The notes under the pieces are model-generated. The model did no database searches, was not told the DNA's origin, and saw only the letters and a program-made list of their open reading frames with translations. Both the position numbers and the translations under genes were made by a program. A DNA stretch of 64,000 bases from Halolamina litorea (GTDB lineage Archaea > Halobacteriota > Halobacteria > Halobacteriales > Haloferacaceae), in contig NZ_JANHGR010000002.1 of NCBI RefSeq assembly GCF_026616205.1, positions 558,001-622,000 on the forward strand, in the 5' to 3' direction. Below are positions 17,607 to 26,534 of the stretch, one piece after another; position 1 is the first letter of the stretch, and each line of letters starts with the position of its first letter.

Positions 17607-18664
17607 TGAGCGCGTACATCGCGCTGGCCGACGGTCGTGTCGTGGAGGGACGTTCGCGTGCCCCCGGCACGGGCCGAGGCGAGCTGGTGTTCACCACCGC
17701 CTACACCGGGTACGAGGAGAGTCTGACCGACCCCTCCTACGCCGAGCAGGTACTGACCTTCTCCTACCCGCTGATCGGGAACTACGGCGTGCGGGACGAC
17801 CGCTTCGAGTCCGAGTCGGTTCAACCGCGCGTGGCGGTCGCCCGGGAGTTCACCGAGGACGTCGCGGAGTGGCTCGAAAGCGAGGGTATCCCGGCGGTCG
17901 ACGGCGTCGACACGCGGGACCTCGTCACCGGGATCCGTGAGCAGGGGGCGATGCGCTGTGGCGTCGCCGCCGGTCCGGACGCCACGCCCGAGCAGGCCCG
18001 CGAACAGTTAGAGCAGTGTGTCGGCATGAGCGACCACGTCGACATCGGCGCGCAGGTCAGCGTCGACGGCCCCGAGGTCTACGACGGGACCGGCCCGCGC
18101 GTCACCCTGATCGACTGCGGCGCCAAGAAGTCGATAATCGACGCGCTGGTCGAGCGTGGCGCCGAGGTCCACCGCCTGCCTTACGACGCCACGCCGGCGG
18201 AGGTGGCCGACACCGATCCCGACGTCGTGTTCATCTCGAACGGCCCGGGCGACCCGGCGAACTTCACCGCCGCGGGTGCGGTCGTGGACCACTTCGCCGG
18301 CGAGGTGCCCATCGCGGGCATCTGTCTGGGACAGCAGGTCGTCGCCCGCTCGCTGGGCGGCGAGACCGAGAAGATGGAGTTCGGCCACCGCGGACTGAAC
18401 CAGCCGGTGCGTGACTTGGAGACCGACCGCGTCATCATGACTACCCAGAACCACGGCTACAGCGTCGCCGACCCCGGCGAGCTTTCGGTCACGCAGGTCA
18501 ACGTCAACGACGACACCGCCGAGGGGCTGGAGGGCGTCGGCATCGACGTACTCACCCGCCAGTACCACCCCGAGGCGAACCCCGGGCCCCACGACTCGCT
18601 GGGCTTCTTCGACGACGTGCTGGCGATGGCCGAGAGCCCCACGCCGCCGGTCACGTCGGACTGA
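17606..18664 (+). CDS. carA: Carbamoyl-phosphate synthase small subunit
   Basis: This 352-residue glutaminase subunit supplies ammonia to the large subunit for carbamoyl phosphate, the precursor of arginine and pyrimidines. The N-terminal CPSase-small domain contains ELVFTTAYTGYEESLTDPSY and SYPLIGNYGV. The class I amidotransferase domain carries the nucleophile Cys240 in GICLGQQ, FISNGPGDP and the His/Glu pair in QYHPEANPGP. The length is near the family norm. The large subunit gene (carB) is not adjacent. Confidence 0.95.
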   Translation: MSAYIALADGRVVEGRSRAPGTGRGELVFTTAYTGYEESLTDPSYAEQVLTFSYPLIGNYGVRDDRFESESVQPRVAVAREFTEDVAEWLESEGIPAVDGVDTRDLVTGIREQGAMRCGVAAGPDATPEQAREQLEQCVGMSDHVDIGAQVSVDGPEVYDGTGPRVTLIDCGAKKSIIDALVERGAEVHRLPYDATPAEVADTDPDVVFISNGPGDPANFTAAGAVVDHFAGEVPIAGICLGQQVVARSLGGETEKMEFGHRGLNQPVRDLETDRVIMTTQNHGYSVADPGELSVTQVNVNDDTAEGLEGVGIDVLTRQYHPEANPGPHDSLGFFDDVLAMAESPTPPVTSD

Positions 18665-18727
18665 GCCGCCGCTTCTCCCGTTTTCACGTCCGGTCTTTAT
18701 TGCTCTCGCTCGCGAACTGTGACGAAA

Positions 18728-19513
18728 ATGGCGTATCCGATGATCGCGCTGACGGCCGACGGCACGACGTTCGCCGCCGCGGGGATCTCGTTGACCGAGA
18801 CGGGCATCGCCGTGCTCGACGAAGGGGGGAGCCGGCAGGGGTTCGTCCCGTACGACTCGCTCGCCTACGTCGCGCCGAGCGCCGACGCCGCGGTGACGGA
18901 GCGCTCGCGGACGGTCGTGACGACCGACGGATCGGAGTTCGGCGCCGCCTCCACCTCCCAGACCGGCGCCGGCGTCGCCGTGCTCGACGAGAGCGGCGCG
19001 CGGATCGGCTTCGTCCCGCACGACTCGCTGGCCCACGTTCTCCCGCGCTCGAAGATGGGCGGATCGCTCCCGGCGAAGACGAAGCCCGCCGCGGGTATCG
19101 CGTTCGCCGACGACGGCGAGGCGGACCCCAATGCCGCACCGATATGGGACGAGGAGGACGACGAGCGGGACGAGAACGGGAACGACAACGACTCGGACCC
19201 TGATGGGTACGACCCCAGCGGGAACGACAACGACTCGGACCCGGACGGGGACGAGACGGAACCCAGCGAGCAACCGGCCGACGACGCCGACCGCGATGTC
19301 GGCAGCGACGACCCCGTCTGGGGCGGTGAGCCGGCCGCGGAGTCAGAGCGTGGCGACGACGAGCCGACCGACGACGGCGCCCCGGAGTCCCCCCGCGAGT
19401 CGGCTGCCGAGGGTGAAACGGGTGCCGACGACGGGCCGACCGACGACGCCGGCGAGCGCGAGGAGGCCGAGGAGTCCGAACTCGTCGTCGAGTGGTCCTT
19501 CGGCGACGAGTAG
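18728..19513 (+). CDS. Acidic protein with two tandem beta-repeats and a low-complexity tail
   Basis: A 261-residue protein of unknown function. Residues about 8-47 and 56-95 are two copies of one module (DGTTFAAAGISLTETGIAVL / DGSEFGAASTSQTGAGVAVL, each followed by GFVPxDSLAxV), probably small beta units. The second half is a disordered Asp/Glu/Gly tail containing GNDNDSDPDG twice. There is no signal peptide. TTTATT about 30 bases before the start suggests a leaderless transcript. A GTG three codons upstream is an alternative start. Confidence 0.7.
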   Translation: MAYPMIALTADGTTFAAAGISLTETGIAVLDEGGSRQGFVPYDSLAYVAPSADAAVTERSRTVVTTDGSEFGAASTSQTGAGVAVLDESGARIGFVPHDSLAHVLPRSKMGGSLPAKTKPAAGIAFADDGEADPNAAPIWDEEDDERDENGNDNDSDPDGYDPSGNDNDSDPDGDETEPSEQPADDADRDVGSDDPVWGGEPAAESERGDDEPTDDGAPESPRESAAEGETGADDGPTDDAGEREEAEESELVVEWSFGDE

Positions 19514-19584
19514 GGGAGACGGCGCGCGATTCGGCCGTTGAGCCGGCGCACAACCTTTTTCACCCCGTTTCACGTCGGATACGT

Positions 19585-20241
19585 ATGAGCTACGACGCGG
19601 TCGTGTTCGACAACGACGGCGTTCTGGTGGACACCACCGACTACGACGTGCTGCACGAAGCGGGCTGGCAGGCCTTCGAGGAGGCCGGGATCGAGGATCC
19701 CGACCCCGAACACGTCGAGGAGATCGTCGTCGGTGTGACCCCCGAATCGCTGTCTACGATCTGTGAGTTGTACGACCTCTCCGTCGAGGAGTTCTGGGAG
19801 ATCCGCGACCGGACCGCCCACGAGGCCCAGCGCGAGCACGTCCGCGCCGGCGGGAAGCCGCTGTTCGAGGACGTCTCGACGCTTTCGGACCTCGACCTCC
19901 CGATGGGTGTGGTGAGTTCGAACCAGCAGGCCACGGTCGACTTCCTGCTCGATCACTTCGGCGTCTCGGGGCTGTTCGAGACGGCCTACGGCCGCCAGCC
20001 GACGATGCTCGACCTCGAACGCAAGAAGCCCGACCCGCACTTCCTCGAGCAGGCGCTCGCGGACCTGGACGCCGACGACGCCCTCTACGTCGGCGATCGG
20101 GAGAGCGACGTGACCGCGGCGTTCAACGCCGGCGTGGACTCGGCGTTCATCCGCCGACCGCACCGCCGACACCACGAACTGTCCGTCCAGCCGACCCACG
20201 TCGTCGACGACCTCCACGACGTGCGCGCGCTCTGTCGGTAA
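19585..20241 (+). CDS. HAD superfamily hydrolase (phosphatase)
   Basis: A 218-residue phosphatase with HAD motif I DNDGVLVDTT (catalytic Asp pair), motif II MGVVSSNQQATV, the motif III lysine in ERKKPDPHF, and motif IV LYVGDRESDVTAAFNAG. The helical cap between motifs I and II places it in the phosphoglycolate/beta-phosphoglucomutase-like subfamily. The first aspartate is followed by Asn-Asp rather than the usual xDG; the second Asp is kept. The substrate is unknown. It is followed by msrB on the same strand. Confidence 0.9.
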   Translation: MSYDAVVFDNDGVLVDTTDYDVLHEAGWQAFEEAGIEDPDPEHVEEIVVGVTPESLSTICELYDLSVEEFWEIRDRTAHEAQREHVRAGGKPLFEDVSTLSDLDLPMGVVSSNQQATVDFLLDHFGVSGLFETAYGRQPTMLDLERKKPDPHFLEQALADLDADDALYVGDRESDVTAAFNAGVDSAFIRRPHRRHHELSVQPTHVVDDLHDVRALCR

Positions 20242-20309
20242 CGCTCGACCGTTCGCGTTCTGTGGCCGACCGGCGGAAGCGTTAGCCCCCCGCAGCCCCA
20301 ACAACGACC

Positions 20310-20705
20310 ATGAGCGAGTCCAAGCCCGAGAAGTCCGACGCGGAGTGGCGCGAAGAGCTCACCGACGAGGAGTACGAGGTCATGCGCGAGCGCGGGACCG
20401 AGGCCCGCTTCAGCGGCGAACACGTCGACCGCGACGACGACGGCGTCTACCGCTGTAAGGGCTGTGGCGAGGTGCTGTTCGAGTCCGAGACGAAGTACGA
20501 CTCGGGCTGTGGCTGGCCCAGCTTCTACGCCGCCGAGAACGACGCCGTCGCCACCCGCGAGGACAACCGCCACGGCATGAAGCGCATCGAGGTTGTCTGT
20601 GCCAACTGTGAGAGCCACCTCGGCCACGTCTTCGACGACGGCCCCGAGCCGACTGGCAAGCGGTTCTGTATCAACTCGGTCGCGTTGGAGTTCGAGGACG
20701 AGTAG
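20310..20705 (+). CDS. msrB: Peptide-methionine (R)-S-oxide reductase MsrB
   Basis: A 131-residue enzyme that repairs oxidised methionine. It shows the zinc-type MsrB pattern: two CxxC pairs (CKGCGEVLF and CANCESHLGH), the SGCGWPSFYAA block, and the catalytic Cys in KRFCINSVALEF. The resolving Cys position is within SGCGWPSF. The protein is full-length and cytoplasmic, for coping with oxidative damage. The start ATG is followed by a short charged segment typical of halophile versions. Confidence 0.96.
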   Translation: MSESKPEKSDAEWREELTDEEYEVMRERGTEARFSGEHVDRDDDGVYRCKGCGEVLFESETKYDSGCGWPSFYAAENDAVATREDNRHGMKRIEVVCANCESHLGHVFDDGPEPTGKRFCINSVALEFEDE

Positions 20706-20854
20706 CCACCTCGACCACGCCTTCGACAGTGGTCATGCGGGCGGGGCGACCGTGACCTTGCCGGGCTGCGACGCTGACGGCGCCGGCCGCTGCGTGCAAC
20801 GGTTCCGCACGCTGGTTCCATTTTTACATACTTCGACTGTGTGCGTTCAGGTAG

Positions 20855-22039
20855 ATGGGGGAATCGAGCGACGACGCCGGAACGTTCGAGTTCGATCAGC
20901 TATCGGACTCCGGCGACGACCCCCCCGACCAACCAGACCCCCCTGACGGGGCCGGTGACCGGAACGCCCCTAGCCGGTCACAGAACCACGACGGCCGAGG
21001 AGCCACGGCGAGGAAGGGAGCGAGTAGTGAACGCGACGAGGAGTTCGACTTCGACTCCGTGCCGGAGGACACCCCGCCGGATGGAGCCACTGGCCCCGAA
21101 TCGGGTGCCGAGGCGGCAGTGAGTAACGAGCCGACAGCCAAGGACGGGTGGGGCGACGGCGAGGCCGCCGGCGGCGACGACAGCCCCGGCGACGGCGAGG
21201 AGGCCAGCGGATCGAGTGCCGGAAGCGACGACCCGGACCCGCCGGACCCCTCCGACGGCAGCGGTGAGTCGGGATCCGGCTTCGAGTTCGACCCGGTAAC
21301 CGAGTCCCGGAAGGCGTTCCACTTCGCGGAGAAGCAGTCGCGTGCGGCCGCCGAGACGGCCTACAGCCGAGTCAAGGGGACGTGGCTGTGGAACCTCGTC
21401 AAGCGGTACACCAGTCCGGAGGTCCGAAAGCGGCTGGACGAGGTGTTCAGCCGCCGGATGCTCGGCTCCGTCCTCGTCGGCGGGGCGTTCACCCAGATCA
21501 TCACGGTCACCATCGACGCCGTACTCCACGACACGGCGTGGTGGGAGATATTCGTCTGGGTGGGCGTCTTCTTCGCCTCGCTGATCATCTTCGTCTGGTG
21601 GGAGCGGCTGGCTCACAGCGCCTCCGAAGCGGCCGCACAGGCCGCCGAGAAGGCGACCGAGACCGCCGAGAAAGCCAGCGAGGCGGCGAGTCAGGCGGCC
21701 GAGAAAGCCAGCGAGGCGGCGGACGAAGCGACCGACGACACCCCGGAGCAACACACCGCCGAGGTGGTCGGTGCCGGCGTCCGTCGGGCGTCAGACCGCC
21801 GCGATGGCGGCGGGACGAAGCCGTCGAACGGCGCCAACGGGGCGAAGCCGATGGGTGCGACCGCCGCCACGCGTGCCGGTGGCAAGCGCCCTTCGGCGGT
21901 CCGTAGCCGGGCACGGGGCCCCGAGCGCCAGCCGAACAAACGCTACGAGACCGAGCGCGTCACCGACGGGGTCGCCGGTCGCGACCCCCCGGCGGTGTTC
22001 GAAGGTGGGAAGTTCGCCAACCCCGGCGACGACGATTAG
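20855..22039 (+). CDS. Membrane-anchored Ala-rich helical protein, unknown function
   Basis: A 394-residue protein with an acidic, disordered N-terminal half rich in Asp, Pro, Gly and Ser. Two transmembrane helices follow (about 201-224 and 228-250; the second is WWEIFVWVGVFFASLIIFVWW minus its ends). Then comes an Ala/Glu/Lys amphipathic helix (residues about 252-295) built from AAEKASEAAxQ-type 11-residue units, and a basic, Gly/Arg-rich tail. No domain is recognised. TTTTTACATA at 20821-20830 is 25-34 bases before the ATG, which fits a leaderless transcript. The stop overlaps the convergent DUF5812-like gene by four bases. Confidence 0.7.
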   Translation: MGESSDDAGTFEFDQLSDSGDDPPDQPDPPDGAGDRNAPSRSQNHDGRGATARKGASSERDEEFDFDSVPEDTPPDGATGPESGAEAAVSNEPTAKDGWGDGEAAGGDDSPGDGEEASGSSAGSDDPDPPDPSDGSGESGSGFEFDPVTESRKAFHFAEKQSRAAAETAYSRVKGTWLWNLVKRYTSPEVRKRLDEVFSRRMLGSVLVGGAFTQIITVTIDAVLHDTAWWEIFVWVGVFFASLIIFVWWERLAHSASEAAAQAAEKATETAEKASEAASQAAEKASEAADEATDDTPEQHTAEVVGAGVRRASDRRDGGGTKPSNGANGAKPMGATAATRAGGKRPSAVRSRARGPERQPNKRYETERVTDGVAGRDPPAVFEGGKFANPGDDD

Positions 22040-22518
22040 GGCAGGTATCGAACGCTGACGACGCCCGGCTCCGACCGGATCTCGACCCGGTTCACGCCGA
22101 GGCGGGCCGCCCGGCCCAGCGTCGCCTCGCGGTCCTCGAGCACGTCCTCGACAGCCGCTTCGGTCTGTTCTTCGGGCACGGTGATGATGTGGAGTTCGCC
22201 GATGCCGGCGCGCTCGGTTCGGGTGAGTTCGCCGACCGGCTGGTCGGCGGCGATCTCCCGCTCCTGTTTCGTCGGCGGCTCCTCGCTCGCCCGGATGGAG
22301 AGCGAGCGGCGCTCCTCGACCTCGACCAGTTCCGCGGTCACTTCGAGCGGCGGCTCCGGCGCGACGACGCCCTCGACGGCGTCGTCCACGGAGAGCCCGG
22401 GGTTCGAGGAGAGGGTGTGGACCTGTCCGCGCTCTACGTCCCGGAGCACCGCGCTGTCGTCGTCGGCGTGGGTGACGAGGAAGACGCCCTCGCTCGCGCC
22501 GTCGATGGTGTCGCTCAT
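22036..22518 (-). CDS. Conserved haloarchaeal protein, probably DUF5812
   Basis: A 160-residue soluble protein. Its N-terminus contains GVFLVTHADDDSAVLRDVER then QVHTLSSNPGLSVDDAVEG, a pattern I associate with the uncharacterised family DUF5812 (from memory). The beta-rich N-terminal half resembles an OB-like fold; the C-terminal half is helical. No catalytic motif is seen. It is followed on the same strand by a membrane protein gene lying upstream at 23126, with a 56-base gap. Confidence 0.75.
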   Translation of the reverse strand: MSDTIDGASEGVFLVTHADDDSAVLRDVERGQVHTLSSNPGLSVDDAVEGVVAPEPPLEVTAELVEVEERRSLSIRASEEPPTKQEREIAADQPVGELTRTERAGIGELHIITVPEEQTEAAVEDVLEDREATLGRAARLGVNRVEIRSEPGVVSVRYLP

Positions 22519-22574
22519 ACCCGGTCTGGGCGCCGGAGGCCTTTCCGGATTTCGCCCGCGGCCGAGCGCCGCCG

Positions 22575-23126
22575 TCAGCGCAGCCAGCGGTGGATCACGA
22601 CGATCAGCGCCGCCGCCCCGGCCGGGATCAGCGGCGACGCGGTCGGCGGAACGGCGTACAGTGCGGCGACGACCGGCGCGAACAGCCCCGAGGCTTCGGG
22701 CCGCGTGACCGTCTCGCCGTCGAGGGTGAACGTCTCGGGCATCGACGCCACCAGCCCGAGGTAGAGCGAGAGCAAGAAGAGGTACCCCCCGACAGCGAGC
22801 AGCGGCTCGTACCCCCGCGGCGGCTCGAAGCGGTCGTCCTCGGCCACCCCCCGGCGGCGGGTCCGGGCGGCCAACAGCACCGGCGCGACCACCGGCACGA
22901 CCGCCAGCAGCCCCAGTAGCGCGATGAACGACCGCGAGAGCGTGAAGTTCCCGCCGCGGGCCCCGGCGGTCTGACCGAACACCACGACCACCGCGAGGAC
23001 ACAGACCAGCGCTAGCAGGACCGTCGCGAGTCCGCCGACGAGGACGTACGACCTGAACAGCCGCGAGTCGCTCCGCCGGAACGCGTAGGGGAACGCACCG
23101 AGGATGCCGCCGTAGTCGTCTGCCAT
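22575..23126 (-). CDS. Multi-pass membrane protein, unknown function
   Basis: A 183-residue protein with about five hydrophobic helices: around LVGGLATVLLALVCVLAVVV, SFIALLGLLAVVPVVAPVLL, LLAVGGYLFLLSLYLGLVAS, LFAPVVAALYAVPPTA and PAGAAALIVVIHRW. A charged loop (ARTRRRGVAEDDRFEPPRGY) follows the second helix. The start MADDYGGILGAFPYAFRRSD is typical of haloarchaeal membrane proteins. No transporter signature is recognised. Confidence 0.7.
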   Translation of the reverse strand: MADDYGGILGAFPYAFRRSDSRLFRSYVLVGGLATVLLALVCVLAVVVVFGQTAGARGGNFTLSRSFIALLGLLAVVPVVAPVLLAARTRRRGVAEDDRFEPPRGYEPLLAVGGYLFLLSLYLGLVASMPETFTLDGETVTRPEASGLFAPVVAALYAVPPTASPLIPAGAAALIVVIHRWLR

Positions 23127-23191
23127 CGTTCGGGGTTGTCGCCGGCGAGAGTTAAACGCCGCGAGGTTCGGCTCTGACCTCCCACCTCTCG

Positions 23192-23351
23192 ATGGCTCGA
23201 CGGCCCATCGCTGCCGAAAACACGTACAGCGCCCGACACGGTCGCGCTCGCGGGGCTGTTGTTGCAGGCGGTCTCGCCGCCGTGGCTGATCCGCGCACTC
23301 GACGTCGGCGCCGGGCGGAGCGAGTTCGAGTGGGCCGAGCCGGAGGCCTGA
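23192..23351 (+). pseudogene. Possible small gene with a frameshift upstream of the RCK channel gene
   Basis: An ATG at 23192 opens MARRPIAAENTYSA. The next reading frame then continues with PDTVALAGLLLQAVSPPWLI and ends in RSEFEWAEPEA with a TGA at 23349-23351. The second part looks like a genuine hydrophobic segment and acidic tail but has no start codon of its own. One inserted or missing base near 23234 would join them into a roughly 53-residue membrane protein. It may be a decayed gene or a sequence error. Confidence 0.35.
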
Positions 23352-23397
23352 GCCGAGAAACGCTTTTGCTCGCCCGGCGGACAGTTCAACCGAGCCG

Positions 23398-25080
23398 ATG
23401 GTCTCGCTCCCCGACTCACTCGACGACCTCTCGCGACGGAACCGCTATATCGTCTACTACGCCGTCGGGCTGGTGGCGGTCGTCCTGCTCTACGCGACCG
23501 TCTACTTCTACGGGATGCGGACGCTCGAGGGGGCGACCACGGACTACACCTTCTTCAACGCGTTCCAGACGGTCGTCGAGACGATGACGACGACGGGCTA
23601 CGGCGCCGACTCGCCGTGGTCCCACCCACTGATGAACCTCTTCATGGTGTTCATCCAACTGACCGGCATCGCTGTCGGCTTCTTCACCCTCCGGCTGGTG
23701 GTGATCCCCCTGTTCAACGAGGCGGAGGTCGACCTCGACAGCCGGCTTTCGCCCAAGCGCGACCACGTCATCATCTGTGAGTACAGCCGTGACTCGGCGG
23801 TGCTGCTCGACGAACTCCGCGAACTGGACGTGGACTACGTGCTGATCTCCTCGGACGAGGAGAACGCCAGGGCGCTCGCCGACGACGGCTACGCGGCGAT
23901 CCACGGCTCCCCGCAGGACGCCGAGGCGTTCGAACGTGCGAGCATCGGCGCCGCGCGGGCGGTGATCACCGACGCCGGCGACGCCACCGTCAACACGATC
24001 CTCACGGTGCGCTCCATCGACGAGGAGATCGAGGTGATCGCGCTGACCGACGAGGGCGACATGTCCGAGGTGCTGGGCTCTGTCGGCGCCGACACGGTCC
24101 TCTCGCCCCACGCCGTGCTCGGCCAGCGGCTGGCCGCGAAGGCCGTCGACTCCTTCACCGCAGAGATCCGGGACACCGTCGACCTCGGGGGCGACATCGA
24201 GGTCGCGGAGGTGCCCGTCCCCCACGGCAGCGCGCTGGTCGGCCGCCCGATCCGGGAGTCGGGGCTCGGCGAACGCACCGGCGTCAACGTCATCGGCGCG
24301 TGGATCGACGGCGAACTCCAACTGCCGCCGGACCCCGACGCGGAGATCCGTGACAACACCGTCCTGCTGGTGTCGGGGACCACCGAGAGCATCGAGTCCC
24401 TGGCGGCGTTCTCCCGTCCCCCCCGGGCGGTCCGCCGACACGACCGCATCGTGATCGCCGGCCTCGGCGAGGTCGGGCGGGCCGCCCGCGAGACGATCGA
24501 AGCGGCGGGGATCGAGACGGTCACGGTGGACGTGGCCGACGCCGAGGGCGTCGACGTGGTCGCCGACGCGAGCACGCGCGAGGGCCTCACGGCGGCCGGG
24601 ACCGACAGCGCCGACGCCATCGTGATCGGGCTTCCCGACGACTCGAAGTCGCTGCTCGCGGCGGTGCTCGCCCAGGAGATGAACCCCGACCTCGAGGTGC
24701 TCGTCCGGGTGACCGACACCGACGCGACCCGGAAGGCCCTGAGTGCCGGTGCCGACTACGTGCTCTCGGTGCCGCGGGTGAGCGCCCGGATGATCGCCAA
24801 AGAACTGCGCGAGGAGGAGATCCTCGACCCCGGCGGGCAGGGCCGGCTGATCCGCGTGCCAGCGGCGCCCTTTGCGGGCGCGACCATCGCCGAGACCGAC
24901 ATCGCGGCGACCGGCTGTCGCGTCATCGCCGTCAAGGACGCCGCGGGGCGGACGACCGTCGTCGACCCTGGCCGGGAGCTCTCGGCGGACGACGAACTGA
25001 CGCTGGTGGGGACCGACGAGTCGGTCCAGCGGTTCCTGAGTCGCTACGACGTGACGCCGACCGAGGAAGCGAGCGCCTGA
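23398..25080 (+). CDS. Two-RCK potassium channel (TrkA-N family ion channel)
   Basis: A 560-residue potassium channel subunit. Two transmembrane helices (about 17-40 and 79-104) flank a pore loop with the selectivity filter TTTGYG (64-69). Two regulatory RCK units follow. The first nucleotide-binding fold (RDHVIICEYSRDSAVLLDEL, about 121) lacks the glycine motif. The second (RIVIAGLGEVGR, Gly355-Gly360) has it intact. Each is followed by a TrkA-C-like domain (EVPVPHGSALVGRPIRESGL; RVPAAPFAGATIAET). Tetrameric K+ flux gated by nucleotide or divalent ions is expected from the family. Intracellular K+ is the main osmolyte of haloarchaea. Confidence 0.93.
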   Translation: MVSLPDSLDDLSRRNRYIVYYAVGLVAVVLLYATVYFYGMRTLEGATTDYTFFNAFQTVVETMTTTGYGADSPWSHPLMNLFMVFIQLTGIAVGFFTLRLVVIPLFNEAEVDLDSRLSPKRDHVIICEYSRDSAVLLDELRELDVDYVLISSDEENARALADDGYAAIHGSPQDAEAFERASIGAARAVITDAGDATVNTILTVRSIDEEIEVIALTDEGDMSEVLGSVGADTVLSPHAVLGQRLAAKAVDSFTAEIRDTVDLGGDIEVAEVPVPHGSALVGRPIRESGLGERTGVNVIGAWIDGELQLPPDPDAEIRDNTVLLVSGTTESIESLAAFSRPPRAVRRHDRIVIAGLGEVGRAARETIEAAGIETVTVDVADAEGVDVVADASTREGLTAAGTDSADAIVIGLPDDSKSLLAAVLAQEMNPDLEVLVRVTDTDATRKALSAGADYVLSVPRVSARMIAKELREEEILDPGGQGRLIRVPAAPFAGATIAETDIAATGCRVIAVKDAAGRTTVVDPGRELSADDELTLVGTDESVQRFLSRYDVTPTEEASA

Positions 25081-26418
25081 CTACTCGGCGCGGGGGAACT
25101 CCCCGATCGTGTCCTCGCGGAACGCGTCCTCGTCGAACTCGGCGTCCTCGAGGAAGTCGACGACCGTGTGGGCGTCCCGCATCGCGTTTTTCAGGCAGGT
25201 CGAGGCGCCCGGCGAGGGCGTGATGTTGAAGATCACGTCGTCGCCGACGATCTTCGCCTCGCCCATGTCCAGCGATTTGGCCTCCGTGTCGACGATCTGC
25301 GGGCGGACGCCGCCGTAGCCCTTCGCACGCTCGATGTCGTCGAGGCCGACGCTCGGGACGACCTTCTGGACCTGCGGGAGGAACTTCCGGGGACCGACCT
25401 CGGGCACGTCGTAGACGAGGTTCCGCAGCACGTACGGCAGGAGGATCCGGTCGGCGAGGATGTTGGCGTAGCTCGCGAAGGAGGCGACGTTCAGCCCGAA
25501 CACGTCGAAGAAGTCGCCGACGGTGGAGAGGCGGCCGCGTTCGAGTGCGGGCACGAGCTTCGCCGTCGGGCCGAAGCGAGTGACGCTGGCGTCGTGGACG
25601 TCGGCGTCGCCGTGGATCGCGGCGAAGGGGAGCTTCTTCATCTGGAGGGTGTACACCTTCCCGTTCAGCAGGTCGTCCGCGAGGAAGAAGCTCCCCGCGA
25701 CCGGCAGCAGCGCCTTGTTCTCGCCGTAGCCCAGTTCCTTGGCGATCTGGAGGCTGTGAGAGCCGGCGGCGACGACGGTCGCGGGCGCCTCGAAGCGGCC
25801 CGCGTCGGTGGCGATGGTGTGGCCGTCGAGCGTCGGCGTGATGTCGCTGACTTTCGTCCCCGTGTGTACGTCGACGCCGTCCTCGTCCTTCGCGGCCTCG
25901 ACGAACGACTTGGCGACCTCGCCGTAGTCGACGACGTAGCCGTCGGGGGTCTGGAGCGCGAGCAGGTCCGTCTCGGGGTCACGACCCTCGACGACCTTGG
26001 GTTCGAGTTCGCCGATCTCCTCGCGCTCGATGGGGCGCAGTTTGGGGAACAGGTCGCCGAACCCGTTCTCCTCGTAGCGGCGTTCGAGCTTCCTGACCTC
26101 CTCGTCGCCGACGCCGAGGACCATCTTGCTGCGCTTTGCGTGCATCTCGCGGTCCGGGTCGTGGTTCTCGAGGTAGCCCGCGAGCAGTTCGGCGCCCTCC
26201 TTGACGGACTCGGCTTTCTCGAGCGTGTAGTTGGTCTCGATGTCGCCGAAGTGCAGCGTCTGGGAGTTGTTCGTGTGGTGGGAGTTGATCGCGCCGATCT
26301 CGGGCTCCTTCTCGATCAGGGCGATCGAGTCGATGTCGGTGAACTTCGCGGTCGTGTAAAGCAGCGACGCGCCGCTGATGCCGCCGCCGACGATGACGAG
26401 GTCGTACTTGCCGGACAT
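25081..26418 (-). CDS. FAD-dependent oxidoreductase, Mqo-like
   Basis: A 445-residue flavoprotein with the dinucleotide-binding start KYDLVIVGGGISGASLLYTT (GGGISG at 11-16), an INSHHTNNSQTLHFGDIETN segment, and a C-terminal FNITPSPGASTCLKNAMRD. The arrangement resembles malate:quinone oxidoreductase, which passes electrons from malate to the membrane quinone pool. Sequence recognition alone cannot exclude a related 2-hydroxyacid dehydrogenase. The ATG at 26418 is used because the flavin fold begins four residues later. Its stop directly abuts the convergent channel gene. Confidence 0.85.
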   Translation of the reverse strand: MSGKYDLVIVGGGISGASLLYTTAKFTDIDSIALIEKEPEIGAINSHHTNNSQTLHFGDIETNYTLEKAESVKEGAELLAGYLENHDPDREMHAKRSKMVLGVGDEEVRKLERRYEENGFGDLFPKLRPIEREEIGELEPKVVEGRDPETDLLALQTPDGYVVDYGEVAKSFVEAAKDEDGVDVHTGTKVSDITPTLDGHTIATDAGRFEAPATVVAAGSHSLQIAKELGYGENKALLPVAGSFFLADDLLNGKVYTLQMKKLPFAAIHGDADVHDASVTRFGPTAKLVPALERGRLSTVGDFFDVFGLNVASFASYANILADRILLPYVLRNLVYDVPEVGPRKFLPQVQKVVPSVGLDDIERAKGYGGVRPQIVDTEAKSLDMGEAKIVGDDVIFNITPSPGASTCLKNAMRDAHTVVDFLEDAEFDEDAFREDTIGEFPRAE

Positions 26419-26534
26419 TGCTCTTGGCCCCACGCTCGTGCTCCGCACTGATAACCGGTCTTCTTCGTCCGCCGAGTTCGACGATCGACGTAAGAGATAT
26501 CGACGCTACTTGCGGGTTTCGGCGGTTTCAGGCG

